Below, piece after piece: positions 24,101 to 34,539 of a DNA stretch of 64,000 nt (the stretch's first letter is position 1; each line of letters begins with the position of its first letter). The position numbers were made by a program, and so were the translations under genes. Source of the DNA: Epiperipatus broadwayi (Eukaryota > Onychophora > Udeonychophora > Euonychophora > Peripatidae); NCBI GenBank assembly GCA_028023455.1, contig JAQFVV010012476.1, forward strand, positions 4,091,555 to 4,155,554, written 5' to 3'. Below the pieces are notes generated by a model. That model had not been told where the DNA came from. It searched no databases and saw only the letters and a list, made by a program, of their open reading frames with translations.

Positions 24101-25250
24101 TCTTCATACGTATTAACATCCCAAACGAATATGGAAAAAAGGACTTAGAAATATTTAAAGGTCATCTCAGTTTTGATTACAATTTTAGTAAACCTTAAAA
24201 AAAAAACTGTAGTCCTATAAGTCATTTTATAATTATGCTATAATAATTTACGTCTGGTACTGTATTTGTGTTATTAATTAATAATCAACCTTTGACCCAT
24301 TTATATTAAATATTCAATATGAATTTACGTGCTCTGTCATCTCTTTAACATTGATAAATGTATATGTTCGAATTCCTCTTTGAAGCCACAGAGAATTTGG
24401 ACATCTCAAGTTCCAAGAAACAATTGCACAACTTCAAATGTAAGATCAAAATTTCTAAGATAAGTATATGCATATATGTATATTAATTGATTTGAATGTT
24501 TTAATATACAGTATATATTTATACGATAATCTTGTTATTACCTTATATGGTTTAGTACCACATGGACTCATATTTCTAAATCAAATTCAAAAACTATAAG
24601 ATTAAAAAAATAATTAAGATACAAACAGTTAATAGCATATTCAAACTAATTAATTTTCTGGTTTAGTGAATTCTGTATTCTTTATATTATGGTATGGAAG
24701 GTGCAATTAAATACTAAAGTTCATTTGCCAGTAATCATTTTACATATGAACAGCAATTTACAGATCTGGAATTACTCTCTGATCAGTAATGCACATTGAA
24801 TATTATTTATCAAGATAGATAGACACATTAACACCCAGAGCCCATTCTGGAGGTAAACAAGTATTAGGCTTTTTCATGAAGTAAGTCATAAGTGATAGAT
24901 TTGATGGGTTTTCTGAAAGTTTTTTCTAGTACTTTCAAAATATTTATTAAACAAGTACAATTGTTACAGTGACAATTATGTATACATGATAAATGAAAAG
25001 AAAAGCTAGAATTACAAACATAAATAAGAATTACATGATTATAAATAAATATGTTTTTTCTAGTATTTCATTACTATTCTGCGATACTAGCATCTTGCCT
25101 ATGCTTATGGGTGATGAATTTATATCTATAATGTGTATATATTTTTGTAAATAATGGTAATAAAAGTATATAACTTTTTCATTTGTTTATTTTTAATACA
25201 TTTGATAATTTTTTAAAACTTGCACAATAATTATAATACTAACAAGATAT
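21106..25250. other. Longest stretch without recognised repeats
   Basis: No RT relic, SINE, ribozyme core or large inverted repeat was recognised here, apart from one small unassigned ORF at 24007-24198. From about 22930 to 24100 it has more CpG-containing words (GGCGCGTTCGTAC, AACGCGACGG, TTATCGCCG) than the rest of the window. The word AGAATTCGTATGT occurs twice at about 23690-23730. It is the best candidate region for single-copy host DNA, but no exon can be supported. Confidence 0.45.
24007..24198 (+). other. Unassigned 63-residue ORF, possible transposase-like N-terminus
   Basis: I do not recognise this ORF with confidence. It is lysine/arginine-rich at the start (residues 1-20) and contains YRTMRLDEKTFIELFIRIN (about 19-37). 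That resembles the 'RM-x2-x-x-F-x-x-LL' stretch near the N-terminus of some PIF/Harbinger transposases. Only one such stretch is present, and no DDE residues or TIRs were found. It may be a chance ORF. Confidence 0.2.
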
Positions 25251-25255
25251 GGATT

Positions 25256-25402
25256 TAAGCCAATAAACATCACATGACCACCACCTCTTATGCTTGTGTA
25301 TAATTGTAGTTAAAACAGGCAAAACTCACTATAGGTACTGCCACCCAATGCAAGCTAGAGTAATGTGTGGCAATATGTATAGTGGGTTTTGCCTGTTTTA
25401 AC
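25256..25402. mobile_element. Family A foldback remnant (termini only)
   Basis: The left part reads AACATCACATGACCACCACC then GTTAAAACAGGCAAAACTCA. The right part reads TATAGTGGGTTTTGCCTGTT then TTAAC. The two inner blocks are reverse complements over about 25 bp (GTTAAAACAGGCAAAACTCACTATA-type termini). The ribozyme and central region are deleted. This copy shows that family A can have terminal inverted repeats. Confidence 0.7.
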
Positions 25403-25660
25403 AAAGATATGAATTCAGGAGGTAAAAAAAGGTTCTATTATTAAAGCTCAACATGTCATTTTCTAATGCCAAGCATCACATGACTTCCTGAACAATAAAC
25501 CATTTTATGATCTTACATATTATTAATATCAATTTCACAACTAACCATTATTTTCTTTAATCCAGGGAACAACTATTTTTTGACATATAATAAGCCATCT
25601 CACTAACACACCAATGACATTGGAAATTATATGCTTTTCAATCTCAAAAGTAACAGGCTA

Positions 25661-25762
25661 GTCAAGCATTGGTAGTCAAGAGGTCAGCAACAGTTGCTTT
25701 ACAAGAAGTTGTCCTGGGTTAGCGGATTTGCTTCCCGGCTGATGCTATGACCCATGAGAAAA
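25661..25762 (+). mobile_element. tRNA-derived SINE (family S1) with 15-bp target duplication
   Basis: It starts GTCAAGCATTGGTAGTCAAG (a box A-like TGG-N-AGTCAAGAGG region) and has a GTTAGCGGATTTGCTTCCCG segment where box B (GGTTCGAATCC) is expected. It ends with ATGAGAAAAAAA. AAAAGTAACAGGCTA occurs on both sides (25646-25660 and 25763-25777), a perfect duplication, so the insertion boundaries are clear. Pol III promoter boxes are slightly degraded. Confidence 0.85.
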
Positions 25763-26551
25763 AAAAGTAACAGGCTAACATAATAATTTCATTAAATATT
25801 CCAAGATGTTCAAAACTTTTTTCAGTCTAACTCCATTGCAATAAAATATCTGAATAAGATTGCTATGCAGTTGAAACTGCCTTATGTTAAATGAATTATT
25901 GTGAAACATGCATTGAAAGTGCTTCTCCTTATATATCTAAGCTGAGGTTTGATTGTTTTATTTTCCCCAACTTAGAAATAGATTTAGGAAACTTAGGTTT
26001 TCAAGCTTGTCATTTGTGGCCCTGGAATAAGTGGCTTAGAGTTATAACTTAATATTGTAAGGGATTCATTAAAGTTTGCAATATACTTTGTATGCAGATA
26101 TGCTAGAATAAATTAACTGGGAAAGAAGGCAAGCAATAACAATCTTTATAACAATCAACTTACGATATTCATCAAGAAAGCTTCCAGACACATATTTCTA
26201 GCAGAAATTGAAAGAAGTTATGTCTATCATGACAAAAATTATCAATACAATTATTGTATGATCTTATGTCCCTCAAATACAATATAAATTATTGTTGGAA
26301 GAAATTGAATCAGAGTATGGAGTTCTCTTATATAATATTTGATGAGTAAGTAGGGGAAAAGTCATTAACAGCTATGCAGATGTTTTGTGGAAGTAAAAAT
26401 GTTTTTTAAGATAAATAGGTGAAGAATATTTGATTTTAATAGCAATTACATCTTAAGCTACCAACAATTTTAATCTGTAGTCAAAGGAACTGCCTTTAAC
26501 AAAAAGGATGATACCATCTTTACTATGATCTGATATGTTTATATAGATGGT

Positions 26552-26659
26552 AATGATTGTAACTTGATCAAGGAGTCTATATCTGTGGTTGGCAACCTTT
26601 GAGATAATGATTGTATCTTGATCAAGGAGTCTATATCTGTGGTTAGCAACCTTTGAGAT
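26552..26659. repeat. Two-unit tandem repeat, 54-bp period
   Basis: Two copies of AATGATTGTA followed by CTTGATCAAGGAGTCTATAT and CTGTGGTT, starting at 26552 and 26606, differ at only a few positions. It adjoins the left inverted flank of the Penelope-like element. Confidence 0.9.
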
Positions 26660-27095
26660 ATTTCAGACTACTAACATAATTTTTAATGATATTACAATTG
26701 AGTATGATGCACATATTTATTTATTTATTTATATATTAATATTTATTTGTTTTATAATTTGTTAAAGAATTATATTTTCTTTTGTTTTGTATAAATACAT
26801 ATTTGCTATGTTTTATATGTGTAATTTTCTAATTCATATTTACAAAAGTTATTTTATTTTATGCTGCTTGCTGAACACACATCAGTGAAGTTGTATATTT
26901 TGAAAAAAGTTCAAGCTTAGCACTTTTGGGACTTACTTGATCCCATATGTATAGCTTGTGCTGTTTTTTTTTTATTAGCAATAAATTATGCAAATGTATG
27001 TAAATTATTTAACCAGACCATTTCTTAGGAATCAAGAAACAGGAATCCCTTCTGTTGATGGCGTTAGGATCATTTATAATAAAACATGGGTTCTT

Positions 27096-28330
27096 TTATT
27101 TTGCACTTGACATCATTTCTTTCAGAGCACACGATTTTAGCAGTAGTGGGTTCGAACGTGTGATTAGAAGCTTTTTGATGTTCCAAAAATATTGATCTGC
27201 CTTCATGTTTGATTCATGATTTGTTGCGTACATATCAGTGTTGTCACACTTGTAGTAATAGTAGCTTGTATCCCACCATAGTATGTATCTCTGCAGCCCA
27301 TTTGGGGGCATGCCATCTGTACACGACCTGGTAGCTTTGATCTGGTGCAATTTTATCTTTTTATTAATCAGTCTATTACTAGCTGGTGGAGTTCAAAAAC
27401 TTATTTTGAAATCATGGACAAGTTTTTTAACTAAATTCTTGGCCATATTGGGTATGTATGGTAATACTATGTATGGTTTGTTTTCTTTGGACTGGTTAGT
27501 TCTTAACTTTTTGTAGAACTATTTGATTATCCTGGTGATTGTTCCATACTTGAATCCTACACTTATCAGGTCTTTGACATAGCATGTTAAGTAGGTCTTT
27601 CTGTCTGCTTCAAATTTGCACAAATGGTGGTTTCTGAACAAGAAAGCTGATAGTCCAGCCAATTTATGTGTAGCCAGTGAGTTTGAGCTTGGATGTGTAT
27701 AACCTATAATATTTAATGGTTTAATATCCATACATTAGTTGAGGTATGTTCAGTCTCTTTGTATTAGTATGTCTAAATATCTAACTTTCTGTTTTCATTT
27801 TTCCATGTGCCATTTAGTGTTAGTTTTGTGAGCACCTGAAGGTCATTCTGAATGCTTATAGTTTTTTCAGAAGCAGCAATAAATAGACATCCACATAACA
27901 TGTATATACTATATTAGGTACTGTAGTATAGTGTTTATGTAGAATTTGTTGTTCGTAGTGATCAAGAAAAATACTGGGTATTAATCCATTCATCAGGAAA
28001 TCCATTGGCCAACCATCCTTCATCCAGAACCATTTGCCTTTGAATGTTGTGAGTATATTATCATCGAGCCATGTTAAAAATTCTGTTATGAAATTGATAT
28101 GTTTAATTGGGTATTTTTTTTTAACTCACTATTAATTATATTGATTGACAGCTTTCTGTTGATAGAGCAATACAGCTCAGTAACATCGAATGAAGCAATT
28201 TTAAAGCTCAGGTCTATGGCAGCCTTAATAACGAATAGTATTCTATTCTGTAATAATTTTTATAGATGTATTTTCCTTCAAAATTCTTAATAAAATTTTT
28301 TGAGTTTTAGCTCATCCAATTACCAAGGGT
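27096..28330 (-). pseudogene. Penelope-like reverse transcriptase, broken
   Basis: Read from 28330 downward, the segments fall in RT order. IASFDVTELYCSINRKLSIN (near 28190) is motif A. LDDNILTTFKGKWFWMKDG then WPMDFLMNGLIPSIFLD (28055-27960) matches the Penelope 'F-x-GK-x-Y-x-x-DG-x-x-MG' region. CYVDVYLLLLLKKL (near 27880) is motif C, with YVDV in place of YVDD. YTHPSSNSLATHKLAGLSAF then LFRNHHLCKFEADRKTYL (27519-27731) matches the segment following RT in Penelope proteins. The last open segment, 27096-27350, lies where a GIY-YIG endonuclease would be, but I cannot identify that domain. Stops, frameshifts and the changed catalytic box mean it is inactive. Confidence 0.78.
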
Positions 28331-28693
28331 GTTCCATAGTCAAATACCTAGTCAATTGTACAAAATTTGGTATTCTAATTTTGTTACTTTTTCTATGTGG
28401 GTGACCAAGAAGGTGTTAATTAAATGCTTTTGAGGTAGATGCTTTGCAAGTCACAGTAGTATTTTATAACAAATCAATTAGCAATATAATATTCTTGTTC
28501 TATTTTACATATAATAACAAAGTTTAAACAAATTATTTAAAAATTTTATTAAGTGAGATTAATAAATTTAAGTAATATCTGAATTTCTTTGCAGACCACT
28601 AAAATTTTATCACAGACCATTATTTGCCAAGTGTTGGTTTATATAAACATGTCAGGTCATAGATAAAGATGGTATCATCTTTAGTGTTAAATG

Positions 28694-29102
28694 AGGTTGC
28701 CTTGACTACAGGTTGAGATTGTCAATAGCTTAAGGATTGATTGTTATCATCTATATTTATAAAGGTTGCCTTGACTACAGATTGAGATTGTCTTGACTTA
28801 AGGATTGATTGTTATCATTTACATTTATAAAGGTTGCCTTGACTACAGGTTGAGATTGTCATAGCTTAAGGATTGATTGTTATCATTTACATTTATAAAG
28901 GTTGCCTTGATTACGGGTTGAGATTGTCATAGCTCAAGGATTGATTGTTATCATTTACATTTATAAAGGTTGCCTTGACTACACATTGAGATTGTCATAG
29001 CTTAAGGATTGATTGTTATCATTTACATTTATAAAGATTGCCTTGACTACATGTTGAGATTGTCATAGCTTAAGGATTGATTGTTATCATTTACATTTAT
29101 AA
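28694..29102. repeat. Six-unit tandem repeat, 68-bp period
   Basis: Units start with AGGTTGCCTTGACTACAGGT at 28694, 28763, 28831, 28899, 28967 and 29035 (the last reads AGATTGCC). Each contains TTGAGATTGTCATAGCTTA, then AGGATTGATTGTTATCATTT. Units differ at only a few positions, so expansion was recent relative to the RT. The first unit overlaps the right flank of the Penelope-like element, which shows where the unit came from. Confidence 0.95.
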
Positions 29103-29119
29103 ACCTAGTAAAATCTTGA

Positions 29120-30265
29120 ATAATTGACTTTATTGTCTTCGAATATCATCATTTAGGTAATGATATCTCATTTTTAAATGTGATGTTTTTAGCTTGCATT
29201 ACAGACCATATAAATCTATTAAACAATAAACTTCAAGGAAAAAAACAAATTATATTACAATTATATGACAGTAGGCTTTTTTTGTTGAAGTAGTTATGGT
29301 TGTTGAGAAAGTTGTGATTTTTAAAGAAGACATTTAATTATGTTTTTTTTATATTTTCCATTTTAAAAAAGTTTGTAGACACTATAGGTCATGAAATAAC
29401 TGAAATTATGAATTATGCATCAATCTTACAAAAATATTTTATGCACAGATTTAATGATTTACAAAAATCTACCAATATGCATTTAACCATCTATCAATAA
29501 GCATTTAACGTTTTTTGTGAGAAATTATCTTCCATTGTCTAAACGGAAAAAGATTTTTTATTTTGAAAAATGTGAACCCATAACTTTATTTAGTGGAAAT
29601 GAAACAAACACACATTTATGTCAAAATAAGAGTCATAGATCACATGACCCTATCTCTTAAGCTTGTAAGCCTGACACCTCTCTGAGGAGTACCAAAGCAC
29701 AAAACCATGGTCAGAGATTTGGGAAGGGGTTCCTGCCAGAGATATTTTAAGTGCTGGCTTTGGCTAAGCATTTATCATAAAGCTTGTAGAGGAATTGGCA
29801 ATGCTCATTGTTTTTTACACATTTATGTTTCTTGCAACAAGTAAACTTTTAACAGTCTAAATTAATTACAAGTGGTAACCAACCCCCTCCCCCCAAATAT
29901 ATACATACATATATTTAACCATGCAAATCTGTCAATTTACAAAATGTTGTTTCTTAGCATCACTACTGTGGATTGAATTTTATTATCTCGAATCATGCTA
30001 CTCTCTTTCGACAATTCCAAATGATACACTGCCATTGTTTGTACATAAAATCAGCATCAAACCAACATTTTAACTAATAACTTTCTTCTGTTCAGAATTT
30101 TATCTAATATTCACTTATTAATTCATTTCCTTTTTAGAAGGCTATAGGTATGTTTAATTTGGTTTTTATATGCACATTTGTTTGTGTCTGTGATTTTCAT
30201 AACTGCCAGACTAATATGTAAGTACCATAAAGTGCTTATGTGTTTGATATGTTTTAATAGATATA
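29120..30265. other. Mostly unrecognised AT-rich sequence
   Basis: Apart from the family G motif, nothing is recognised. The 29640-29800 stretch around that motif is less AT-rich and may be the body of its host repeat. Confidence 0.45.
29677..29716 (+). ncRNA. Hammerhead-like motif, family G
   Basis: CTGAGGA (29682-29688) fits the CUGANGA box. Stem II pairs GTAC with GCAC (29689-29700, one A-C mismatch) around a CAAA loop. The GAAA box reads AAAA (29701-29704), so one essential G is lost. Stem III pairs ACC with GGT around a two-base AT loop (29704-29711), and GTC is the cleavage triplet (29710-29712). Stem I pairs CTCT (29678-29681) with AGAG (29713-29716). All three stems are present; only the G12 position is wrong. 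Confidence 0.6.
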
Positions 30266-30269
30266 TTTA

Positions 30270-30660
30270 CAAATGAATCTGAGACTTGGACTCTTAACAA
30301 AAGAGCATTACATAGGCTTCAGATTATGGAATAAAGCATAAACAATTGTATATTGATATTAAAAATGGGCAGGGGGGGCAATAATATGTGGATGAGAGAA
30401 TAATTATTGACAGCATTGAAAGAATTAAGAGAGTATAATTAAACTGTGCTAGGCATATTGCCAAGAAACGCTGATGAAAGAGTTTATGTTTTATACTGGA
30501 TTACAAAAGTTAGTAAAAAACACAGAAAAAGACCACCTGTAAGATGGACGATGAAGTAAGAAAATTTGTTGAAGTGGGGGAAAAAATATATGGACCAGAC
30601 AAACTGAATTAAACTCGGAGAAATATTTATCTGCAATGTATTAATAAGGAATGAAGCTAA
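30270..30660 (+). pseudogene. RTE-like LINE C-terminal fragment
   Basis: Segments resembling NESETWTLNKRALHRLQ, then RIKRV..NCARHIAKKR, then KHRKRPPVRW appear in shifting frames. They correspond to the thumb and C-terminal parts of the RTE protein seen at 7.2-7.9 kb. Multiple frameshifts show it is old. Confidence 0.75.
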
Positions 30661-31099
30661 TGGTGGTCATAGTCAATGTTATATTCACTTAATTTTCAAA
30701 TACAGTAATTTTCGAGAGGCTTATTATTCATTATTATCATTTTTAAAAATTACATTAAAGAGCGTTAGTAGTTTTTTTTTTTTTTTTAATATTAGAAATA
30801 ATTACATTTCTTTTTATCTTAGAATGGGGAAGTGTGGAGGTGTTTATTATATCTATAAAGATATTACATACGGGACAGAGAAAGGTGAATAACTCCGTGT
30901 GTATAAATTTAAAAAATCAGATATATTAATTTTTAACAGGATTAAAGTTTATATCTGTGCTAGAGATAATCTCCAGTTTCGAAAATGATTAGTAATAATC
31001 ATTAGTGTATTTATCTCAAATGGAGGGAGTTTGACAATGGCAAATGAAAATGTAACAATTTATTCTAGATAAATACTTTGCATATAATAGAGATATATA

Positions 31100-31240
31100 T
31101 GAGAGATAGTGACCTGGGCCAACTGATGAGTGCTGGTTCAGCACAAATTGCATCTTGGGAGTCATTTGTCTTTTATTATATCTTAGATTAACTTACTAAA
31201 GAATCAATTATATCTGCTACTCTTTATAAAATAGGATGAG
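31100..31240 (+). mobile_element. Family B repeat fragment with ribozyme core
   Basis: It contains GACCTGGGCCAACTGATGAG and, after the core, TCTTGGGAGTCATTTGTCTT. These are shared in order with the other family B copies. The rest of the unit is missing or diverged. Confidence 0.65.
31119..31158 (+). ncRNA. Hammerhead motif, family B (perfect stem II)
   Basis: Stem I pairs CCAA (31119-31122) with TTGG (31155-31158). CTGATGA is at 31123-31129. Stem II is GTGCT/AGCAC (31130-31134 and 31140-31144), five perfect pairs around GGTTC. The GAAA box has lost its G and stem III is shortened (AAATTGCATC instead of the 12-base GAAATGTGCATC form), so this copy is probably inactive. Confidence 0.65.
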
Positions 31241-31255
31241 AGTTGTCTTCTTTTT

Positions 31256-31367
31256 TTTCCATATGACATAGCATCGGCCGGGAGGCGAACCCGCAACAAA
31301 CGTCTGCAACCAACTACTTGATTGCAAGGCAGCTGCGCTGACCTCTCGGCTAACAACGCTTGACAAA
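31256..31367 (-). mobile_element. tRNA-derived SINE (family S1), minus strand
   Basis: The minus strand reads TTGTCAAGCGTTGTTAGCCG, AGAGGTCAGCGCAGCTGCC and GCGGGTTCGCCTCCCGGCCG (a good box B-like GGTTCGCCTCC). TTGTCTTCTTTTT is repeated on both sides (31243-31255 and 31368-31380), giving a 13-bp target duplication. This is one of the best preserved tRNA-like heads in the window. Confidence 0.88.
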
Positions 31368-32449
31368 TTGTCTTCTTTTTAAATGTTTATTTTCATTTTA
31401 TTGCAAAATATTGCGTCTCTTGAAATTTCCTTCAAATACGTTGCTGCATATTTATTTAAATTATATAAACTTACTTCATTTATATTTATTTGTTATAAAT
31501 CGTCATTATTATTATTTTTAATAAACAAAATGTAGGCCTAGTGTTGCTTAGAACCATGAGTAAACAAATGGTGAATAAATAACGTAAAGTGATTATTTTG
31601 TACGATTAATTCTAAGTGTTTTTATAAAAATATTTAAAATGCCAAGACAACGAAAAGAAAGAATCAAGCATTTGCGAAAAGGGATGTGCTAATTGAGTGT
31701 TATTTGACTAATTGATAGACCAACTTAATAACCTTGTAGAAGCTGTCAAAGACCGTCTTTTAAATAGTTAAATAAAAAAAAAAATTGACATTCATCATAA
31801 ATTCTTATTTTCAGTATGACTGTAAAGATTAGATTGTTTTTTTCCCCTCTCGACTCATTTCTTTTTTATTCTTTTTTGAAAACTTAATCTTTCCAGTGAC
31901 ATCTATGATAAACAGACATCCGAGCACTAGTTTAAATACTTCATCTTGTATCAGTTTTGTTGAATCAGCCTGCTATTAGAAAAGATTTCGCGTCAACTTG
32001 CTTGGATAGAAATATTAAATGCAAAAGGTTGTCTTTTGTAAGAATCTTTCTCTGGAGACGAAATGTCAATATTTAAACACTCATTTTTCTTCGTAGTAGC
32101 AATGCGTAAAGAAAAACCTTATACTCAAAATATTTAGCCGACAAAACATCTTAAGTATCATCTAAATAATCAATTTCTTGGCAACGTTAAATAACCACTA
32201 ATAATTATTAGATACAGCTCTTCCTATTTTTGATTTTAAAAAGACCTATTTTGTTATTTGCACTACTTTCATTTATAAATAAATTATTACATAATACGAG
32301 CGGTGACAATTTATTAAACAAAATTCTATATAATAAAAATAGAGATAATTGATGGAGGGGAGGGGTGACATATAATGTTAGGAAAATCACGTGCTCAGGT
32401 CAAGAATTTATGTGACCGACTTGAGACTTTTTTATCTTTTATTCAAGCT

Positions 32450-32565
32450 CTTAAACTCTTAGCCAAGAGGTCATTGCACCCGCCTTGCAAGCAAGTACTT
32501 GGTTGCAGACGGGTGTGGGTTCGCGTAACCGGCCGTGCTATGACATATAGAAAAAAAAAACAACT
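32450..32565 (+). mobile_element. tRNA-derived SINE (family S1)
   Basis: It contains TTAGCCAAGAGGTCATTGCA, GCCTTGCAAGCAAGTACTTG, GTGTGGGTTCGCGTAACCGG and TGCTATGACATATAG before an A run. The block order equals that of the copy at 31.3 kb. No clear target duplication was found, and the 5' end is diverged. Confidence 0.8.
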
Positions 32566-33368
32566 CTGTAATTGTTTAATTATCAATCTATGTGAACACA
32601 ACAATAATATGTAGTGGTTTTGAGACACTTTCTAAGATAGTAGACTGCTTTCTAAAACCAATATACACATATTTGTCAATTAAAAAAATTAATCATTTAG
32701 ATCTGATAACATACCTTATAAATGAAGTATATACAATACTTTATTTCTATTTGTTTAAAAGATGAATTGAAGCATAACTTCAACACCTGCAGTAGTTTGA
32801 TTCTCCTCCACTAATACTAAAAGCTGCATCATATTTAAATCAGATTGTTTTCTATTGACAGTACAAATATATTCACCTAGCTAATAATAGGTAAATACCC
32901 ACTTACTGACCAATTCTACGTGGTTATGAAGGGTTAGTAATGAGCTCTTTTATTTTTTAAGCCAATAACAGCAAGACACCAAAACACAGACTGATATTAG
33001 ATGGCTTTTAATAGCGGCAATGTTTCTTTTAGCTTATAATCATTAGATGCTGACCAATAGTGGCTAATTGTCAAAATTAAGAATGGATACTTTTATTTTT
33101 TAATTAGTAACAGTTAGATACACATTTACTAAACAACAATATGTTGTTAGCAATGTTAGCAATATGATTAATGAAAGTATATTAATATTTTTTATTAGCC
33201 ACTCATTAGACTAGAGGTTATCCAATAATGAATAATATTTCTGTAGTCTAATTTTCACTGCAACACTCTCGTGCAAGATAGGGATTGGCTTCCATCCACT
33301 TTTAACATGTAATGGAGAAATATAATCTTAAATATATAACTAAAGATGTGAAAAAGATGTATGATACC

Positions 33369-33386
33369 AAGCAATCATCAGTTGGC
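33369..33386 (-). ncRNA. Family B hammerhead relic, 5' half only
   Basis: The minus strand reads GGCCAACTGATGATTGCTTG. That is the stem I strand, CTGATGA and the first strand of stem II, after which the second half is deleted. It cannot fold as a ribozyme. Confidence 0.5.
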
Positions 33387-33908
33387 CTAAACCATAATCT
33401 CATATATATATATATAGGTAGTAAATTACTACAGTTTAATTGATAAATGTCAAAATTGCTACCCTTATAAGTTTGATATTAACAACTTCATGGAAATATA
33501 TTAATAATTGTTATTAGTCATTCAATAGTCTAGAGATTATTCAATAATGAATATTTCTGTAGTGTAATTTTCACTGCACCACTCACTCAAATTAAGGATT
33601 AGTTTTTAACCCATTTTTAACACAACAAATTAGATAATCTCTACGCTAATGAATGACTAATAAAAATATTAATATACTTCTATTATATTGTTTATGTCAA
33701 AGTTATGAGAGCAGATAGTTTGCCACTTATCATTAAACTGTAGTAATTTACTATATATATATATAGTTTGAGGGATAAGGTTAGGAAGCACATGTGTATC
33801 AATCGCGATTAAAAAAAGATTTTTTTTTCCTTTTGTGTAAAGAGATTTGAAGAGTAGCAGAAAATGAATACAATAATAAAAAATATATATAGGAGATTGT
33901 GGTTAGGG

Positions 33909-33950
33909 TTAACTGATGAATGCTTGTTCAGTAGGAAATGTGCATCTTGG
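33909..33950 (+). ncRNA. Hammerhead ribozyme motif, family B (complete core)
   Basis: CTGATGA is at 33913-33919 and GAAA at 33935-33938. Stem II pairs TGCT (33921-33924) with AGTA (33930-33933), including one G-U. Stem III pairs ATG (33938-33940) with CAT (33943-33945) around TG, and ATC (33944-33946) is the cleavage triplet. Stem I pairs TTAA (33909-33912) with TTGG (33947-33950) through two A-U and two wobble pairs. All essential core bases are present, which makes this the best family B candidate for activity. Confidence 0.72.
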
Positions 33951-34197
33951 GGATTGTAATCTTTTTCAGATCTTTGGCCATATGGTTTTGATTGCATACC
34001 TTCACAATGTGTTAAAAGTGGATAGAAAATAGTCCCTATCTTGTGTGAGAGTGGTGTAGTGATAAATTGCACTACAGAAATATTATTCATTATTAGCAAT
34101 GAGATCTTTTATTTTTTTAGCCAATACTTCTCACATTTTTATTACACAGTTTGCAAAATAATTTTTTAAAATTAATTCTTTTAAAAATGTATTATTT

Positions 34198-34532
34198 AAG
34201 CCAATAAACATCACGTGACCACCACTTCTCACACTTGTGTATAACTATTGTTAAACTAATGGGCTTGGATTGAAAACATTAAGGTGTTTTCATTTTAAGA
34301 CTCATAGTTTTGTAGTTAAGTGGAGATAAAAGGTTGCTGGTGGAAGGTTGCATTAGATCCCAAGATCTAGGTGCTGATGAAGGCCACAAACCAGAAACTA
34401 GTCTGGGGATATTGGATGAGTAGGCACTAGATGAGGATTTTATGCACAAGCCTTCTGGCATCCTTTGATTACTCTAGCTTGTTGTGTGTGGCAAAATATA
34501 TATATATATAGTGAGTTTTTCCTGTTTTAATA
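34198..34532 (+). mobile_element. Family A repeat, copy 6
   Basis: It begins with the outer-end block AAGCCAATAAACATCACGTG shared with 25256, then joins directly to TAATGGGCTTGGATTG. It ends at TGAGTTTTTCCTGTTTTAAT. The core (34366-34416) has CTGATGA (34374-34380), an AGGCCACAAACCA stem II region with one weakened pair, GAAAC, TAGTC and TGGGGATATTGGAT. About 30 bp before CTGATGA are deleted, removing stem I strands. Confidence 0.8.
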
Positions 34533-34539
34533 ACAAATG

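Larger units (their letters stand above)
26438..28755 (-). mobile_element. Penelope-like element with inverted flanks
   Basis: A broken Penelope-type RT on the minus strand lies between two inverted copies of a roughly 110-bp flank (26438-26546 and 28641-28755). Matching blocks include TATATAAACAT, TCATAG then AAAGATGGTATCATC, and TTTGACTACAG/CTTGACTACAG. Inverted or direct terminal repeats are a known oddity of Penelope-like elements. A 68-bp satellite is built from the outer part of the right flank. Confidence 0.7.
32870..34110. mobile_element. Cluster of inverted family B-type copies
   Basis: A minus-strand copy (33237-33420) and a plus-strand copy (33895-34100) share ATATTATTCATTATT, CCCTATCTTG and AAAAGTGGAT blocks in opposite orientation. 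Between them is a second palindrome with axis near 33585: GTAGTAAATTACTACAGTTT (33418) faces CTGTAGTAATTTACTA (about 33738), and GTTATTAGTCATTCAATAG (33516) faces CTAATGAATGACTAATAA (33636). GAGCTCTTTTATTTTTTAAG at 32943 recurs at 34104. The pattern suggests repeated foldback insertions of one family. Confidence 0.6.

Noticed and set aside
27283-27516. 77-residue plus-strand ORF
   Set aside because: It is antisense to the Penelope-like pseudogene and shows no recognised domain.
28694-29102. Possible CRISPR array
   Set aside because: The 68-bp units are directly adjoining with no unique spacers, and the genome is eukaryotic in character. It is a satellite.
31256-31367. Possible tRNA gene
   Set aside because: It has tRNA-like boxes but no full cloverleaf; with its target duplication and relatives at four other sites it is a SINE.
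32375-32628. ORFs on both strands over the SINE
   Set aside because: They arise from the GC-richer S1 SINE at 32450-32565 and have no protein-like features of their own.
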